Positions 43,758 to 54,989 of a DNA stretch of 64,000 bases are shown here, in pieces (position 1 is the first letter of the stretch; each line of letters opens with the position of its first letter). The notes under the pieces were generated by a model. That model was not told the origin of the DNA. It worked only from the letters and a program-made list of their open reading frames with translations, and searched no databases. Origin of the DNA: Stomoxys calcitrans (lineage: Eukaryota > Arthropoda > Insecta > Diptera > Muscidae); contig NC_081552.1 of the NCBI RefSeq assembly GCF_963082655.1, positions 3,579,648 through 3,643,647 of the forward strand, given 5' to 3'. Both the position numbers and the translations under genes were made by a program.

Positions 43758-45124
43758 TTTATGAAAATTCTAATTTAAATAAAGGCCTGCGCTGAATCTT
43801 CAGCTTTTGATCGGCCATAGGGAGAATTTTATGTGCTTAAAATCATTGAGAAATGGCATCTGCTTGCAAACTACTGGCATATGTTGCAAATTTCCAAGTG
43901 TTTGCGCGATAAAAGGACAACTTTTGGCATTTCGTATTTGCAAACAACATATTCAAATTTAGTGAATCGCATGTAATTCTTTTCCCGGTCGATACACTAA
44001 AAAAAAAGTGAACCCATGGTTCAGTTAAAATAAACTACTTTCGAATAAATTTTAACTTCATATAGCGACAAAGACATTTTTATTTGTTTTTAGTTGGTGT
44101 ACATCTAAAAAATAATTACTTGATATGAATTTCGTGATGGTTCAACGTTAACTAAATGAAAATAAACTATTCTTTATTCTATACATATGATGAACCATGG
44201 TGTATTACATTTTTAACTGAATTCACAATAATCGATGGAATAAAATGTTGAAAATGTTCCTGTGTGTTAATCGATCTGTACAAGTTTATTGCAGAATCTT
44301 TACTTTAATTCCGTTAATTTGCACGAAATAATTATTTTAATTGTAGACACAATATTAATTTTCATAATAATTTTTGTTTTTACAAATTTATTTATTTATT
44401 TAACACAAGTCTTGTTTTTATACACAAGTCTTCTATCGCTAAGTGTTAAGCATCGACACATTGTTTTATTTTTAGTCTAATACTTACCAAATAAGGTGTG
44501 CGTCAGGCTGTAGTTATTTGAATAAATCCTTTGTGGAAACATCTGCGTTAGAATATTCCAAAATGTAGTTCGCATATCAATTTAAAAAGTTCCTGCAATA
44601 AAGTTAAATTATTATTTTTATTTTTAATGCTTACCAAAATAACGGGACGAGTCGAGCTCTAATACTGTATGTTGTCTTCTTAGCAATAGTGATGATAAGT
44701 TGACCCATATTAAATTTCTTCCTTTAATTTTATTCAGAGTAGAAAAAGAAAACCATTATTTCCACAGAAATAAGTGATGGAATTCATTTCTCATCAAAAT
44801 TGCCTAGTATAAAAATATTTTCACCAGGCATCTTTGTCTGCGCCAGCAATATAATTTTTCATGCTGGTGCATGCATTTGCCCTAACAAAACGGTGATTAT
44901 TTCATAATTGTTTACATTTTTTATATGATGGTAGAACTGATTTTTTATTAAATACGAATTATTAGTTTCATATCACATGTTTTCACTGTTTCGTTTTTGC
45001 TTATTAGCGTCCACGACTTTGTTCACAGAATCCGTACATCACACTGAGCGTAGCATTAGCTTGCGTGCGACTCGGTATTTGGGATGTTGTTTGCGCAGTT
45101 TTCAGCTGTTGTCTGTGATCTTCA
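43758..45124. other. Unassigned AT-rich stretch
   Basis: Two TGAACCATGG-like words (AACCCATGGTTCAG near 44012, GATGAACCATGGTG near 44189) face each other about 180 bp apart, but I could not define an element. Frames are short. No gene. Confidence 0.4.
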
Positions 45125-45837
45125 TGTCATTTTAAGTCGATCTAGCCATGTCCGTCCGTCTGTCTGTCTGTCGAAAGCACGCTAACTTTCGAAGGAGTAG
45201 AACTAGACGCTTGAAATTTTGCACAAATACTTTCCATTATTGTCGGTCAGTTGGGATTGTAACTCGGTCCATGTTTTGATATAGCTGCCATATAAACCAA
45301 TCTTGGGTCTTGACTTCTTGAGCCTCTTTAGGGCGCAATTCTCTTCCGATTTGACTGCAATTTTGCACGTAGTGTTTTGGTATCACTTTCTTTGCTTAGT
45401 ATGATTCAAATCGGATAATAACCTGATATAGCTGCCATATAAACCGATCTGGGATCTTGACTTCTTGAGCCTCTAGAGGGTGCAATTCTCATCTGCTTTG
45501 GCAAAAATTTTGTACAACGGCTTCTCTGACCTTCATGACCTTCAACATACGTGTTTAATATGGTCTAAATCGGTTAATAGCTTGATACAGCTCCCATATA
45601 AACCGATCTCCCGATTTTGCATCTTGAGCCCCTACAAGGCGAAAGTCTTATCCGAAAGAACTGAAATATTACACTATGACTTCTACAATGTTCAGCATTC
45701 AATAGCATAACAGTTCTTTTTCAATATTCTTTGTTTGCCTAAAAAGAGATACCGCTCATAGAACTCGACATATGCGATCCATGGCGGAGGGTATATAAGA
45801 TTCGGACCAGCCGAACTTAGCACACTCTTACTTGTTT
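45125..45837 (+). mobile_element. DINE/Helentron-like element, A-type, 5' terminus lost
   Basis: Begins in the head at AAGTCGATCTAGCCATGTCC with GTCCGTCTGTCTGTCTGTCG. A-type units with TAGAGGGTGCAATT follow. The end is ATCCATGGCGGAGGGTATAT, TTCGGACCAGCCGAAC and TCTTACTTGTTT at 45837. Confidence 0.78.
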
Positions 45838-48474
45838 ATTATTACCTCAGGTAGTTGCCACTAAGAGCATTGTATGGAAGCGCCCCGTCTAGAAAACATA
45901 CCAGGAAAAATTGTCGCTCGAATTTTATGCACACACAGCACAGGTAAACATGAAGATTGTCCCATAGACAGAAAAAAATTTTAAAGACTGATTTTTGTAT
46001 TTTAAATAAGAATTTGTATCAAACAATAAGGTTTCTAAGAGCTTTTTATTTTGGGTTTCTAACATGGATCTATTGTCCTATACTAAGTGAAGTCACAAAC
46101 GTGTTTGTATTATGATATTCTAAGTTTTTAATCGAGAGATGATTGCATGACTGACAAACAATTTTAAAACGCACCTTTATAAGGTGCTTATTGCATTACT
46201 AAGAAGTTAATGGATTTAATCATCTCTATTAAAAAGTCTGTCAGCCCAAGCTTAAAACTTACATTTGAATTAAATGTATACAATACTCAAATTTGGGAAA
46301 TTCGTAAACTATCCTGAACGAATATTAATTCAATTTGAAGAATATAAGTATGTTGAACTCAAAATAACAACATGTTTATATTGGATAAATAAACGTTGCC
46401 TGCTGTAGGAATTTGTAACTTGTTGGCTAAGTAAAATAACTTCCCAAACCCAAGTTTATCAACTATCTGCCACTAATTTCAGATGAGTAAAACTTATTAA
46501 AATTGTGCAATTTTTCCTTGTTTTAATCAAAATTTAACCAAATTAGAGTAAAATTAGCAAAGTAATTTGAATTAAGTTTTTTACTTTATTTTATGCGCAC
46601 CATTTTTCTGAGTGTAGCTTAGCCCATATGTGAATTTTAGTATTAACCATTCTGTAGAGCAACAGTTATTTTGGCATTTTCCTACAAAGGAGGGTTTTCT
46701 TTAATTTAGCTTGGCAAAATTGGAATTCGCGGGTTTTTTAAGTTACTAATATAACTACAAATAACTTTTTCTGTGTTCAGAATAAACAACAATTTATTTT
46801 CAGTGCACTTCAAGCGTACTCGCATTATGGATTCAAAAGATTGCACAAAATCTTAGTTTGATAAACCATTTATAACTATACTTTGTTTAGAAGTACTTAC
46901 CAAAGGCCAACTAGTTTAGTTTCAGGATAAATTGTATCCGGTCTTTTTTTTTAGTTCGGAATTTTAGGACTTGTCTTTGATTGTTTTTAGTGCCTTAAGC
47001 TCCATAGAATAATCTTCCTCATTTTCGTGGTTGTGCTTCTATAATTTTTGCTAAAACACACTTGCTGTCAGGAAACTATTGTAATTCACCATGGCTTTGC
47101 AAGATTGCAATCTGTATCAAATTAACTACACATTGATAAGGAGACTTATGTTGATTGATCATTTTCGATCTACCACGTTGATAGATCTATCAATTGTTGA
47201 TCTCTCACGTTGATAGAAAATTTTTTGATCTATCACGTACAGCAGCTCACTTTTACGCCTTTAACCACTAATAACTTTCCAATTTTTTTCAGTAGGTCCT
47301 CATTTTTGAAGTTTTGCTTGTTATAACAGAATGAAATAACTCCCCAAAAAACTTAGTTTGGGGAGATTTCATTATGAAATAACTCCCCGAAAAATTAGTA
47401 GGAAATAAATCCCTAAAAAAACGAAATAAATTTCCAAAAATAGTTGTTTTAGGGACTTATTTGATTTTCGATTTTAGGGGTTATTTCCTGGGGACTTTTT
47501 TCGTAGAGCCGGTGATTTTTTTGTATAAATGACAGTAATGATCTGAACAACATTTTTTTACACGTTTTGAACACTTCCTATTATATTGTTGCACCCTTGG
47601 AACACAGCGAAGCTCCTGCCAAAATTGAATTGAAGACAGCCCTGTTAAATGTAAATATCTCACCACATATCATCACTACAAAATTTTGAAGACAAAAAAA
47701 AAATTCAAAACAATATTTTGAAATGCTGTTGGATTCTTTTTTGTCAAACAAAAAAAATATTTTTTTATGGGGGAGTCGACATCTCTCAAGCTTCGTTTAT
47801 CTTTTGATTCGATATTTTGTTTACATTTTTCTTCTTTCTTTTTTTTTTTTGAGTAATGATGAAAGTTTGTTTTTCTCAAGTGTTTTTGTTTTGTCATGCT
47901 TTGTGTGCAATGTTAACAAGCAAAAGTAATATCAGCATCAACATCATCTTTGCCAGTCTGCCATCCAGCCATTATCATCAGCCACATATATTCGATAATA
48001 ACCCAGAATAGCAGAAAAGCAGACAAATGTCCATCATGCGTAAAAATAGAAAAATTATTTCCGTGCATGTTAGCAGCTGCTTTCTATTAAGAAAGAGTTT
48101 TGAATCAATGATGAAAAGAATTATTTGTATAGAATATTTTCCTTTTTCTAAATTACTGCGGAAAAATCGTCTGGAGGAAAATTAATTTTGCGAAAAAATC
48201 TAATCTTTATATAGGAAAAACTTCCAAAAATATGTTTTGATACAAACAAATGTATATGCTGATATAGGGAGAGGTGAACAAGTTAAAATTAAGGTGAAGA
48301 CTCCGCTTCATTAGAAGCAACAAAAAAAGATTGATATATTTACTTCAAATGTGGTCGCAGAGACACCGATGATGCAGAACAAAGTAAACTTCTAAATGCA
48401 GCGAGTAAGCTACCAAACATGGGAATTTCCAACAAAATTCGAAATAATCGAGATCAAGAAGTTGTACATCTTCT
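45838..48474. other. Unassigned AT-rich stretch
   Basis: Contains a cluster of GATCTATCACGTTGATAGA-type words (47167-47238) and a second CCCC/AAATAA cluster (47330-47500). From about 45965 (AGACAGAAAAAAATTTT) to 46620 (ATTTTTCTGAGTGTAG) the edges look weakly inverted, possibly an old AT-rich MITE. Frames 47676-47929 are A/T-run artefacts. Confidence 0.4.
47167..47238 (+). repeat. GATCTaTCACGTTGATAGA short repeats
   Basis: Starts at 47167 (GATCTACCACGTTGATAGA), 47199 (GATCTCTCACGTTGATAGA) and 47227 (GATCTATCACGT), spaced 32 and 28 bp. Between the first two, TCTATCAATTGTTGATC adds an inverted half. Function unknown. Confidence 0.7.
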
Positions 48475-48790
48475 TCCTCGCCATGATATTTTAAGTCGGT
48501 CTCTATCTGTATGTTTTATTGATGTTGATGGGTTAGAATTTTAAAACGAACTATTTTGCACACATATAGCTCTCGCATAAACTGATCTCTTCTAGGTGTG
48601 AAATTAATATCAGATTTGGCTTACATGTTAAACATCCACGCCACGTGTAGTCCAAATCGACCTCTATCCCGATTTATCTCTCATAGAAACCAATCATCCA
48701 ATTTGACTTCCAAAGCAGCTGCACTCACAATTCTTATCCCAGTTGTTTATAATTTTACAGAAAGAAACTTATAATGGATTTTGCCAGCTG
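48475..48790 (+). mobile_element. Degenerate DINE, A-type
   Basis: CGCCATGATATTTTAAGTCG (head), TAGCTCTCGCATAAACTGAT and TATCTCTCATAGAAACCAAT (A-type unit words) are in family order but heavily mutated; no end is visible. Confidence 0.5.
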
Positions 48791-49264
48791 TTGGTCATTT
48801 GTTTTGCATCGCTGGAGGTGTGGAATCTTCGAAAGATGTTTCAGCCCATACTGAAAAACATGCATGATTTCTAGGTACTATACATTACCCCCATCTCCTA
48901 TCCCCAATCTTGTGGAACTATCACATGGCTCAATTATAGCCTCAATCCACCTTCTCAGATACTATCTGTACTTTGGTAACTCTCTGTTGCTTGTAACGCC
49001 TTTCGGGCGAGCACTTCCTCTATCAGTCCTTTGTGAACTATCGTTATATACGCGTCTATCGCGTTCCAATTCTCCTCCGAGTTGGAGGTAAACGTGGGGT
49101 TAACACGAAAGCGTTATACGACCAACGGCCATTTCGGTAATTTTCCCATTGCCTCTGCCAGTTTTCCATCGCTGTTTCTCCCTTAGACCTGAGAATGGTA
49201 TTTCTTGGCGTGCTCCGATCACGTGTGATGTGTCGCTTGAGACGGTTCTGTAGCCACTGCATAC
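48791..49264. other. Unassigned stretch
   Basis: GC content rises near 49000-49260. Frames 48864-49091 (+) and 49262-49056 (minus; basic, MQWLQNRLKRHITRDRS) lack family motifs I can name. Confidence 0.4.
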
Positions 49265-50070
49265 TCGCTACAATTTTTACAAATAGAGATACTGAGCTGA
49301 AACTTTGCCAGATTCCTTTTCGTTCATAGGCAGGTTTAGTTCGAAGATGGGCTATATCGGACTATATCTTGATATAGCCCCCATATAGACCGATCTGCCG
49401 ATTTAAGGTCTTAGACCCATAAACGCCACATTTATCATACGATTTTGCTCAAATTTGAGAAAATGGAGTTGTGTTAGGCCACTCGACATCCTTCCTCAGT
49501 TTGGCCCAGATCGGTTCAGATTTGGATATAGCTGTCATATAGACCGATCTCTCGATATAAGGTCTTGTGCCCATAATAGATGTATTTATTGTCCGATATC
49601 GCTGAAATTTTATGACAGTGAATTGTGTTAGGCCCTTCGCCATCTTTTTGCAATTTGCTTCAGATCGGTCCAAATTTGAGTATAGCTGCCATATAGTTCG
49701 ATCTCCCGATCCCGAGTCTTGGCCCCATAATATGGGCATTTCTTTGTCCGATTTTGCTGAAATTTAGGACAGTGAGTTGAGTTAGGCCCCTTGATATTCT
49801 TCTTGAAAACGGCCCAGATCGGTCCAGATTTGGATAAAGCTGCCATATAGACCGATCTCTCGATTTAAGGTCTTGGCGCATTTATTATCCCATTTCGCTG
49901 ATATTTGACACAGTGACTTATGTAAGGTTTTTCGACATCCATGTCCTATATGGTGCAGATCGGTCTATATTTGAATAAATCTGCCAAAAAGTCCAATTTC
50001 GAACCAAAATTGAACAGCAACTTGTATTTATTAGACCACTCAATGTCCGTGCCGACTTTGCATAAATAAT
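49265..50070 (+). mobile_element. DINE/Helentron-like element, B-type, both ends lost
   Basis: Starts within the head (AATAGAGATACTGAGCTGAA), has CATAGGCAGGTTTAGTTCGA and four B-type units. It stops at ACTCAATGTCCGTGCCGACT near 50060 before the 3' hairpin. Confidence 0.75.
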
Positions 50071-52440
50071 GCATTTTTCGCATTTTAATGCATTCGTGGC
50101 ACATTTAAGCTCACTACCTTTATCGGATGTTTAAAGGGGACACCGCAGGGAGGTTTGTGCCCGCATATCAGATGAGGGAAGGCCAAGATAAGCCTGGATT
50201 TTGCCAAGCCAAAACCTATCAGAACCGTTGCTTGGTTTCCAACATCCCCAAGTCAACCACCCTTAATTTCAATTTCATTAAAATTGTGGACATTTTCAAA
50301 CACATGACTGAGGAAAAATTTATTTTATTTTATTAGCAATTTTCAACATTTTACAACAAACCACGCCGGAAAAGCGAGACCCAAAAAAATCGAAAAAAAA
50401 ACCATATTTAATTGGTTTTCTAGCATACAAAAACGCATATGGCAAAAAGGCAGAGGTTATATGGAAACGAATTGCCAAACAAACAATAAAATAAAATTTA
50501 ATTGCCCACATAGATGACGGATACATATGCTAAAAACGCTTGGCGCTTCGAACAACAACAAAATCTGCAGCAACACAATATTCGACTGCAAAAAGGTTTT
50601 TTTGTGTTGTAGCTACAAAACAAAACACCATATTCAAAATAAACTTGCCACAATAATAAGTGAGGAGTAAATGCAAATGCGAACTGTGAAATGGAGACCC
50701 ATTCAACACCATGGAATAAGTTGTCGAATTTGGCGCAGAAAAACTACTGGGAAACCCAAAGAAGAGCTGCATGGTGAATGGCAGTAGGCTGACCGAACTA
50801 ACCAACGTACCAACCGAATGAATATCTTGTTGCTTATTTTGGTGTCATAAAAGTAAAAAATTATGATGATTGGATAAAATTGCATCGCGCGCTCTTGTGT
50901 GAGTTGTTGGGGCATGGCGAATTGCATCATGGCACCGGCGTCTAACTGACCACAGACAAGTGGCCCCCTCATCATCAATGGTGCTGTTTTATTTTTTGTT
51001 TCGGTGGGGCTTTTTGTGCTAATGTTAGAGGTTATAATTTTGATGTTAACCAAACAAATATTCGCAAAGCTTTGCGATTACAAAAATTAAATTCCTTATG
51101 AGCTACAAGTTAGTTAATTTGTTCATAAACATTTTGATATCCAACTATAAGAAATATCAATTAATATCTATTCAGTGATGGTGTAAATTTAAACAACATA
51201 GGCATTATTAACCATAAAACGAAATAACACTCATTCGCCAACAAAGAATATTATCAACTCCAACAGCAAAATTCCCCTATGATGGAAGCGTGGAGGTGGC
51301 TGAAAGGAAAATACATCCGCTGATGTCAAGTACTGTCCCAACCTTCTTCTCTTCATCCTCATCATCATAGAGTTTGTCTCACTCGAATTCAAACTCTGCC
51401 ACTTTGGTGCATTGGTGCGTGTCATCGGTGCTGTGGCAACAATCTTAAAACGAAGGAAGCAGCACTCAGACAACTGGGCCCAGGCAACCTTCATGGTCTA
51501 TCAACGCTAACGAAAAAAATCATTAATCTCACACATTAAGCAGCGGCAGCAGCAGCATCATAAAGAGCAGATAAAGCCTCTAACTTCTGCAGCCAAACCA
51601 TTTTAAAGTGGAACAGATAAGTTTTGACACCAAAACAAACTTGTCTGCCGACTCACACACAACAAGCTAGAGATACAAAAAATTATCTAGCATTGCACTC
51701 AAACCAGATACTTAAACCTATACTCTTAGGTCTCTCTCTTGAAAATGTGTAAAATTCTCTTGAGTGATTTGAGTGAATCTAAAGAGTTTTCTCTCATTTT
51801 GCCTTGCTTATATGGGTTTCTCTCTTGATCTTTAATTTCCTCTCTTAGTTTTCTGTTCATTCATTCATTTTGGTCTTTTTTCCTTTTGGCCATTGCTTGG
51901 CTTTTGCTTTTCCTCTTTTGCTGGTTCTACTTCTTTCGCTTTGATGCCCAATATGTGAGTGCGGAAAGTGTCTTTTACTCGACTGATAATGGTTTTTGTT
52001 GGTTTCTTTGCCCAAGCAAGGCGAAGATCGCCCGTAAATTCCTTTTTCTTTAGACCTTCCGATATTCGTAGGTAGAAGCAACATTCAAATGTTGGCATGT
52101 GAGAACATACACCAACAATTTCCGATAACCTTATGGTGATAAAATAATTGAGCATTAAAATGTTCTTCTTGTCGACCAACTTGCTGATGGTGTTGGCCCT
52201 TGTTAGAGTGTAATGCATAAGACACATTGAAAGGATGTGTTTTTGTTTTGTTTTGGTATAGGTGGCTAACTACAGTCAGTCCTTATGGCATGCTATTCCA
52301 AAATAGTTCTTCGGATTTAATTGCTCAACAAGATAGAGAAAGTATTTTTATTTGGAGTTGCCTTTTGCGAATTAATTCGAAATACCAACATGCGGAGGCC
52401 ATCGCACATTGGACGAAATGGCCAATCTCAATCTGCAAAT
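50071..52440. other. Unassigned stretch with one lysine-rich open frame
   Basis: No mobile element recognised. CAGCAGCAGCA-type DNA lies near 51545 and TCTCTCTTG-type pyrimidine tracts at 51730-51840. On the minus strand, 52227-51865 is a 120-codon frame ending in a lysine/glutamate-rich tail (KAKEVEPAKEEKQKPSNGQK), preceded by FTGDLRLAWAKKPTKT. It is the longest frame here outside the repeats, but I recognise no domain, so I leave it unassigned. Confidence 0.4.
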
Positions 52441-52723
52441 GCAAATTTTGCCCATGAATATTCCACAGGGTGGGAACAGGGACAATCTTCTCACGTTTCA
52501 ATGAGGGCAGTCCGACTCAAGTTTTTAAGCTCAATGATAAGGGCGTGCCGCAGTGCGACACCTCTTTGAAGAGAATAGCATATGGCATAGTACCTCACAA
52601 ATGTTGTCAGCATTAGGAGGGGAAAACCACCGTTGAAAATTTTTTTCTGTTGGTCCCGCCAGGATTCGAACCCAGGCTTTCAGCGTCATAGGCGGACGTG
52701 CTAACCTCTGCGCTACGGTGGCC
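52441..52723 (-). mobile_element. tRNA-derived SINE (type 1), full length (283 bp)
   Basis: On the minus strand from 52723: GGCCACCGTAGCGCAGAGGT (A box), TTAGCACGTCCGCCTATGAC, GGGTTCGAATCC (B box, 52662-52673), GTGGTTTTCCCCTCCTAATG, a GTGTCGCACTGCGGCACGCC body, TTGAGCTTAAAAACTTGAGT and a 3' part ending TGGGCAAAATTTGC. The tRNA-like head with a tRNA-unrelated body is the layout of a polymerase III SINE. Three partial copies of it lie elsewhere in the window (7273-7475, 21718-21790, 54520-54695). Confidence 0.9.
52662..52715 (-). promoter_or_regulatory. Internal polymerase III promoter of the SINE
   Basis: Minus-strand TAGCGCAGAGGTTAG (52701-52715) fits an A box and GGGTTCGAATCC (52662-52673) a B box, at normal tRNA-gene spacing. 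In family terms these drive SINE transcription. Whether this copy is transcribed is unknown. Confidence 0.75.
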
Positions 52724-52877
52724 AATCTCAATTTAGCTGCATAAAATTAATAGCTTTAAAACTAGTGAAGCTATATGGCTGAAATTTGGCGAGAATGCTT
52801 CGAGCTATGCCAAATTTGCCAGGACTGGTTATTTGTTTTTAAGTTGTGACAAAAGTGGTTTTTATAAAGGCAGGTCC

Positions 52878-53600
52878 TTAAACCATGTTTAAAATGTTTT
52901 ATATTGAACTGATGAGGAGCGATGAGGACCGCGCCCACTAGGGCACTGGAGACTATTCTAGATATCCGACCCATTGACATACAGAATAAATGTGAGGCAG
53001 GCACTGCGGCAATGAGACTTAAGGCGATTGGAGAATGGATTGAGGATGGGAGCAGCTCATACCATCGCGATATTATCGGAAGGGAAGACATTTTCTGATC
53101 GGATACCTGAGACGACACTTGAGGTCGAGTGCTAGGCACTGCTGCCAGCGGCACAGTCTTGGGCTGACGGAAACCTTGCATTGCCGTCTGAAAGATCATG
53201 TTATATGGATGGATCTGGAAGCTAGGGGACAGAGTGGGCCTGGGGGTCTACATTGAGAACCCAGGGACTGAGATCTGTTTTAAACTGCCTGACAATAATA
53301 CGGTCCCGCAGTCAGAGATACGGGCGATCACGGAATGCGTGAGCTGGTGTTGTACTAACGCAAGAACGTCGAGTGTGAATATCTTCACGGACAGTAAAAT
53401 GGCCACAAGGGCAATAACAACCAGGAAGGTTAGGTGTAAGAAGGAGATTAATGCCTTCACTGAGGATGGCACGATCCGAATAGTTTGGGAGCCGGGCCAT
53501 AACGGAGGAAGGGGGAATGAAAGGGCAGGCGATTTGGCGGTGAAGGCCAAAGAACTGCCGTCGATAGACTTGGTTAACCCAATATTAGTCCAAATCTGAC
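52878..53600 (+). pseudogene. Non-LTR retrotransposon fragment, RT C-terminus and RNase H
   Basis: From ATG 52922: MRTAPTRALETILDIRPIDI then AAMRLKAIGEWIEDGSSSYH, the connection region after the reverse transcriptase. Stops follow near 53095-53130. From 53198 the RNase H domain reads VGLGVYIENPGTEICFKL, SEIRAITECVSWC, NIFTDSKMATRAITT, and IRIVWEPGHNGGRGNERAGD. The first catalytic D lies in YMDGS in another frame (near 53200), E in SEIRAI and D in FTDSK. The last one is changed: NERAGD where the copy at 7604 has NEKADD. Frameshifts and stops make it inactive. It belongs to an RNase H-bearing non-LTR lineage; the exact clade is not resolved. Confidence 0.85.
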
Positions 53601-53882
53601 AAACATATATATGGGAGCTATATCTAAATCTGAACCGATATTGATATTGTGGAAGTCGTCGAGGAAAGCGTTGTACAAAGTTTTGGGAAGTTTGGTCAAT
53701 AAATGAGCTTGCAATGACTCTAGCAGTGAAAATCGGGCGATATATATATAAATGAGAGCTATTTCTAAATCTGAACCGATTTCAATGAAATTCACCAATA
53801 ACTTTGAGAGTCATAAGAAAATCCTTCCTGCCAATCGGCAAACAAATGACCATTGTATTACTGCAAATCGGACGAACATATA
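53583..53882 (-). mobile_element. D-type DINE-like repeat, interrupted by the foldback element
   Basis: Units with TATATGGGAGCTATATCTAA, ATCTGAACCGATATTGATAT and CTGAACCGATTTCAATGAAA. The sequence stops at ACGAACATA (53880) and resumes after the 607-bp element at 54492 with TATGAAAGCTGTATCCAAAT (to about 54517). It is a diverged relative of the A-type unit; no element ends are seen. Confidence 0.6.
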
Positions 53883-54489
53883 AAGGGTGATTTTTTTGAG
53901 GTTAGGATTTTCATGCATTAGTATTTGACAGATCACGTGGGATTTCAGACATGGTGTCAAAGAGAAAGATGCTCAGTATGCTTTGACATTTCATCATGAA
54001 TAGACTTACTAACGAGCAACGCTTGCAAATCATTGAATTTTATTACCAAAATCAGTGTTCGGTTCGAAATGTGTTCAAATTTTGACAAATTTTGTTCAGC
54101 GATAAGGCTCATTTCTGGTTGAATGGCTACGTAAATAAGCAAAATTGCCGCATTTGGAGTGAAGAGCAACCAGAAGCCGTTCAAGAACTGCCCATGCATC
54201 CCGAAAAATGCACTGTTTGGTGTGGTTTGTACGCTGGTGGAATCATTGGACCGTATTTTTTCAAAGATGCTGTTGGACGCAACGTTACGGTGAATGAACA
54301 CATTTCGAACCGAACACTGATTTTGGTAATAAAATTCAATGATTTGCAAGCGTTGCTCGTTAGTAAGTCTATTCATGATGAAATGTCAAAGCATACTGAG
54401 CATCTTTCTCTTTGACACCATGTCTGAAATCCCACGTGATCTGTCAAATACTAATGCATGAAAATCCTAACCTCAAAAAAATCACCCTT
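53883..54489 (+). mobile_element. Foldback Tc1/mariner derivative, copy 2 (607 bp)
   Basis: Same length as copy 1 at 5959-6565 and, by eye, different at only two or so bases. One gives FSDKAHFWL instead of FSDEAHFWL; another restores symmetry of the arms (ACTAATG...CAAATACTAATG). TA at 53881-53882 and 54490-54491. The insertion split a D-type DINE unit, and removing the element with one TA rejoins ACGAACATATATGAAAGC. Near-identity with copy 1 implies recent mobilisation by a transposase made elsewhere in the genome. Confidence 0.92.
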
Positions 54490-54519
54490 TATATGAAAGC
54501 TGTATCCAAATCAAATGGA

Positions 54520-54695
54520 GGCCACCGTAGCGCAGAGGTTAGCATGTCCGCCTATGACGCCGAGCGCCTGGGTATGAATCCTGGCGAGTCAATCAGAAAA
54601 AAATGTCAGCGGTGGTTTTCCCCTCCTAAAGCTGGCAACATTTGTGTGCTACTCTCCCATGTAAAACTTCTCTCCAAAGAGTTGTCGCACGGAAG
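54520..54695 (+). mobile_element. tRNA-derived SINE (type 1), 3' truncated
   Basis: GGCCACCGTAGCGCAGAGG at 54520 (A box), GTCCGCCTATGACGCC, a B box changed to GGTATGAATCC (54571-54581), GTGGTTTTCCCCTCCTAAAG, and the ACTTCTCTCCAAAGAG body. It stops at GTTGTCGCACGGAAGG near 54695. Confidence 0.82.
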
Positions 54696-54989
54696 GATAC
54701 CCTCCTTGTTAGATTTTTCTAAACTATGGGAAAGCTACATAGACAACTGCACTTGGTAAAAAATTGCAAAAAGAAGCACTACATCCTTCAGATGAGAGAT
54801 ATCGGAAAAAGATGAGAGAGAAAAGAAAATAGACAGAAATATCTCTATGATAACAGCAGTCACAAGGCAACCGATAAAAGTCGCAATGAAAGAATGTCAC
54901 AGTTAGTCCCTAAAACCGTATTGGTTGACGTAGTTATGGAATAATAACACAGTTGGTGCCAAACTATTGCGTAGTGTAGTTCTCAAAGA

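Noticed and set aside
44008..44200. Facing TGAACCATGG words as transposon ends
   Set aside because: Too short and imperfect; nothing else in the interval supports an element.
45965..46620. A 650-bp AT-rich MITE
   Set aside because: The edges (AGACAGAAAAAAATTTT and ATTTTTCTGAGTGTAG) are only weakly complementary and no target duplication is visible.
52661..52723. A functional tRNA gene
   Set aside because: A and B boxes are present, but the anticodon and acceptor stems do not pair and the sequence continues into a SINE body.
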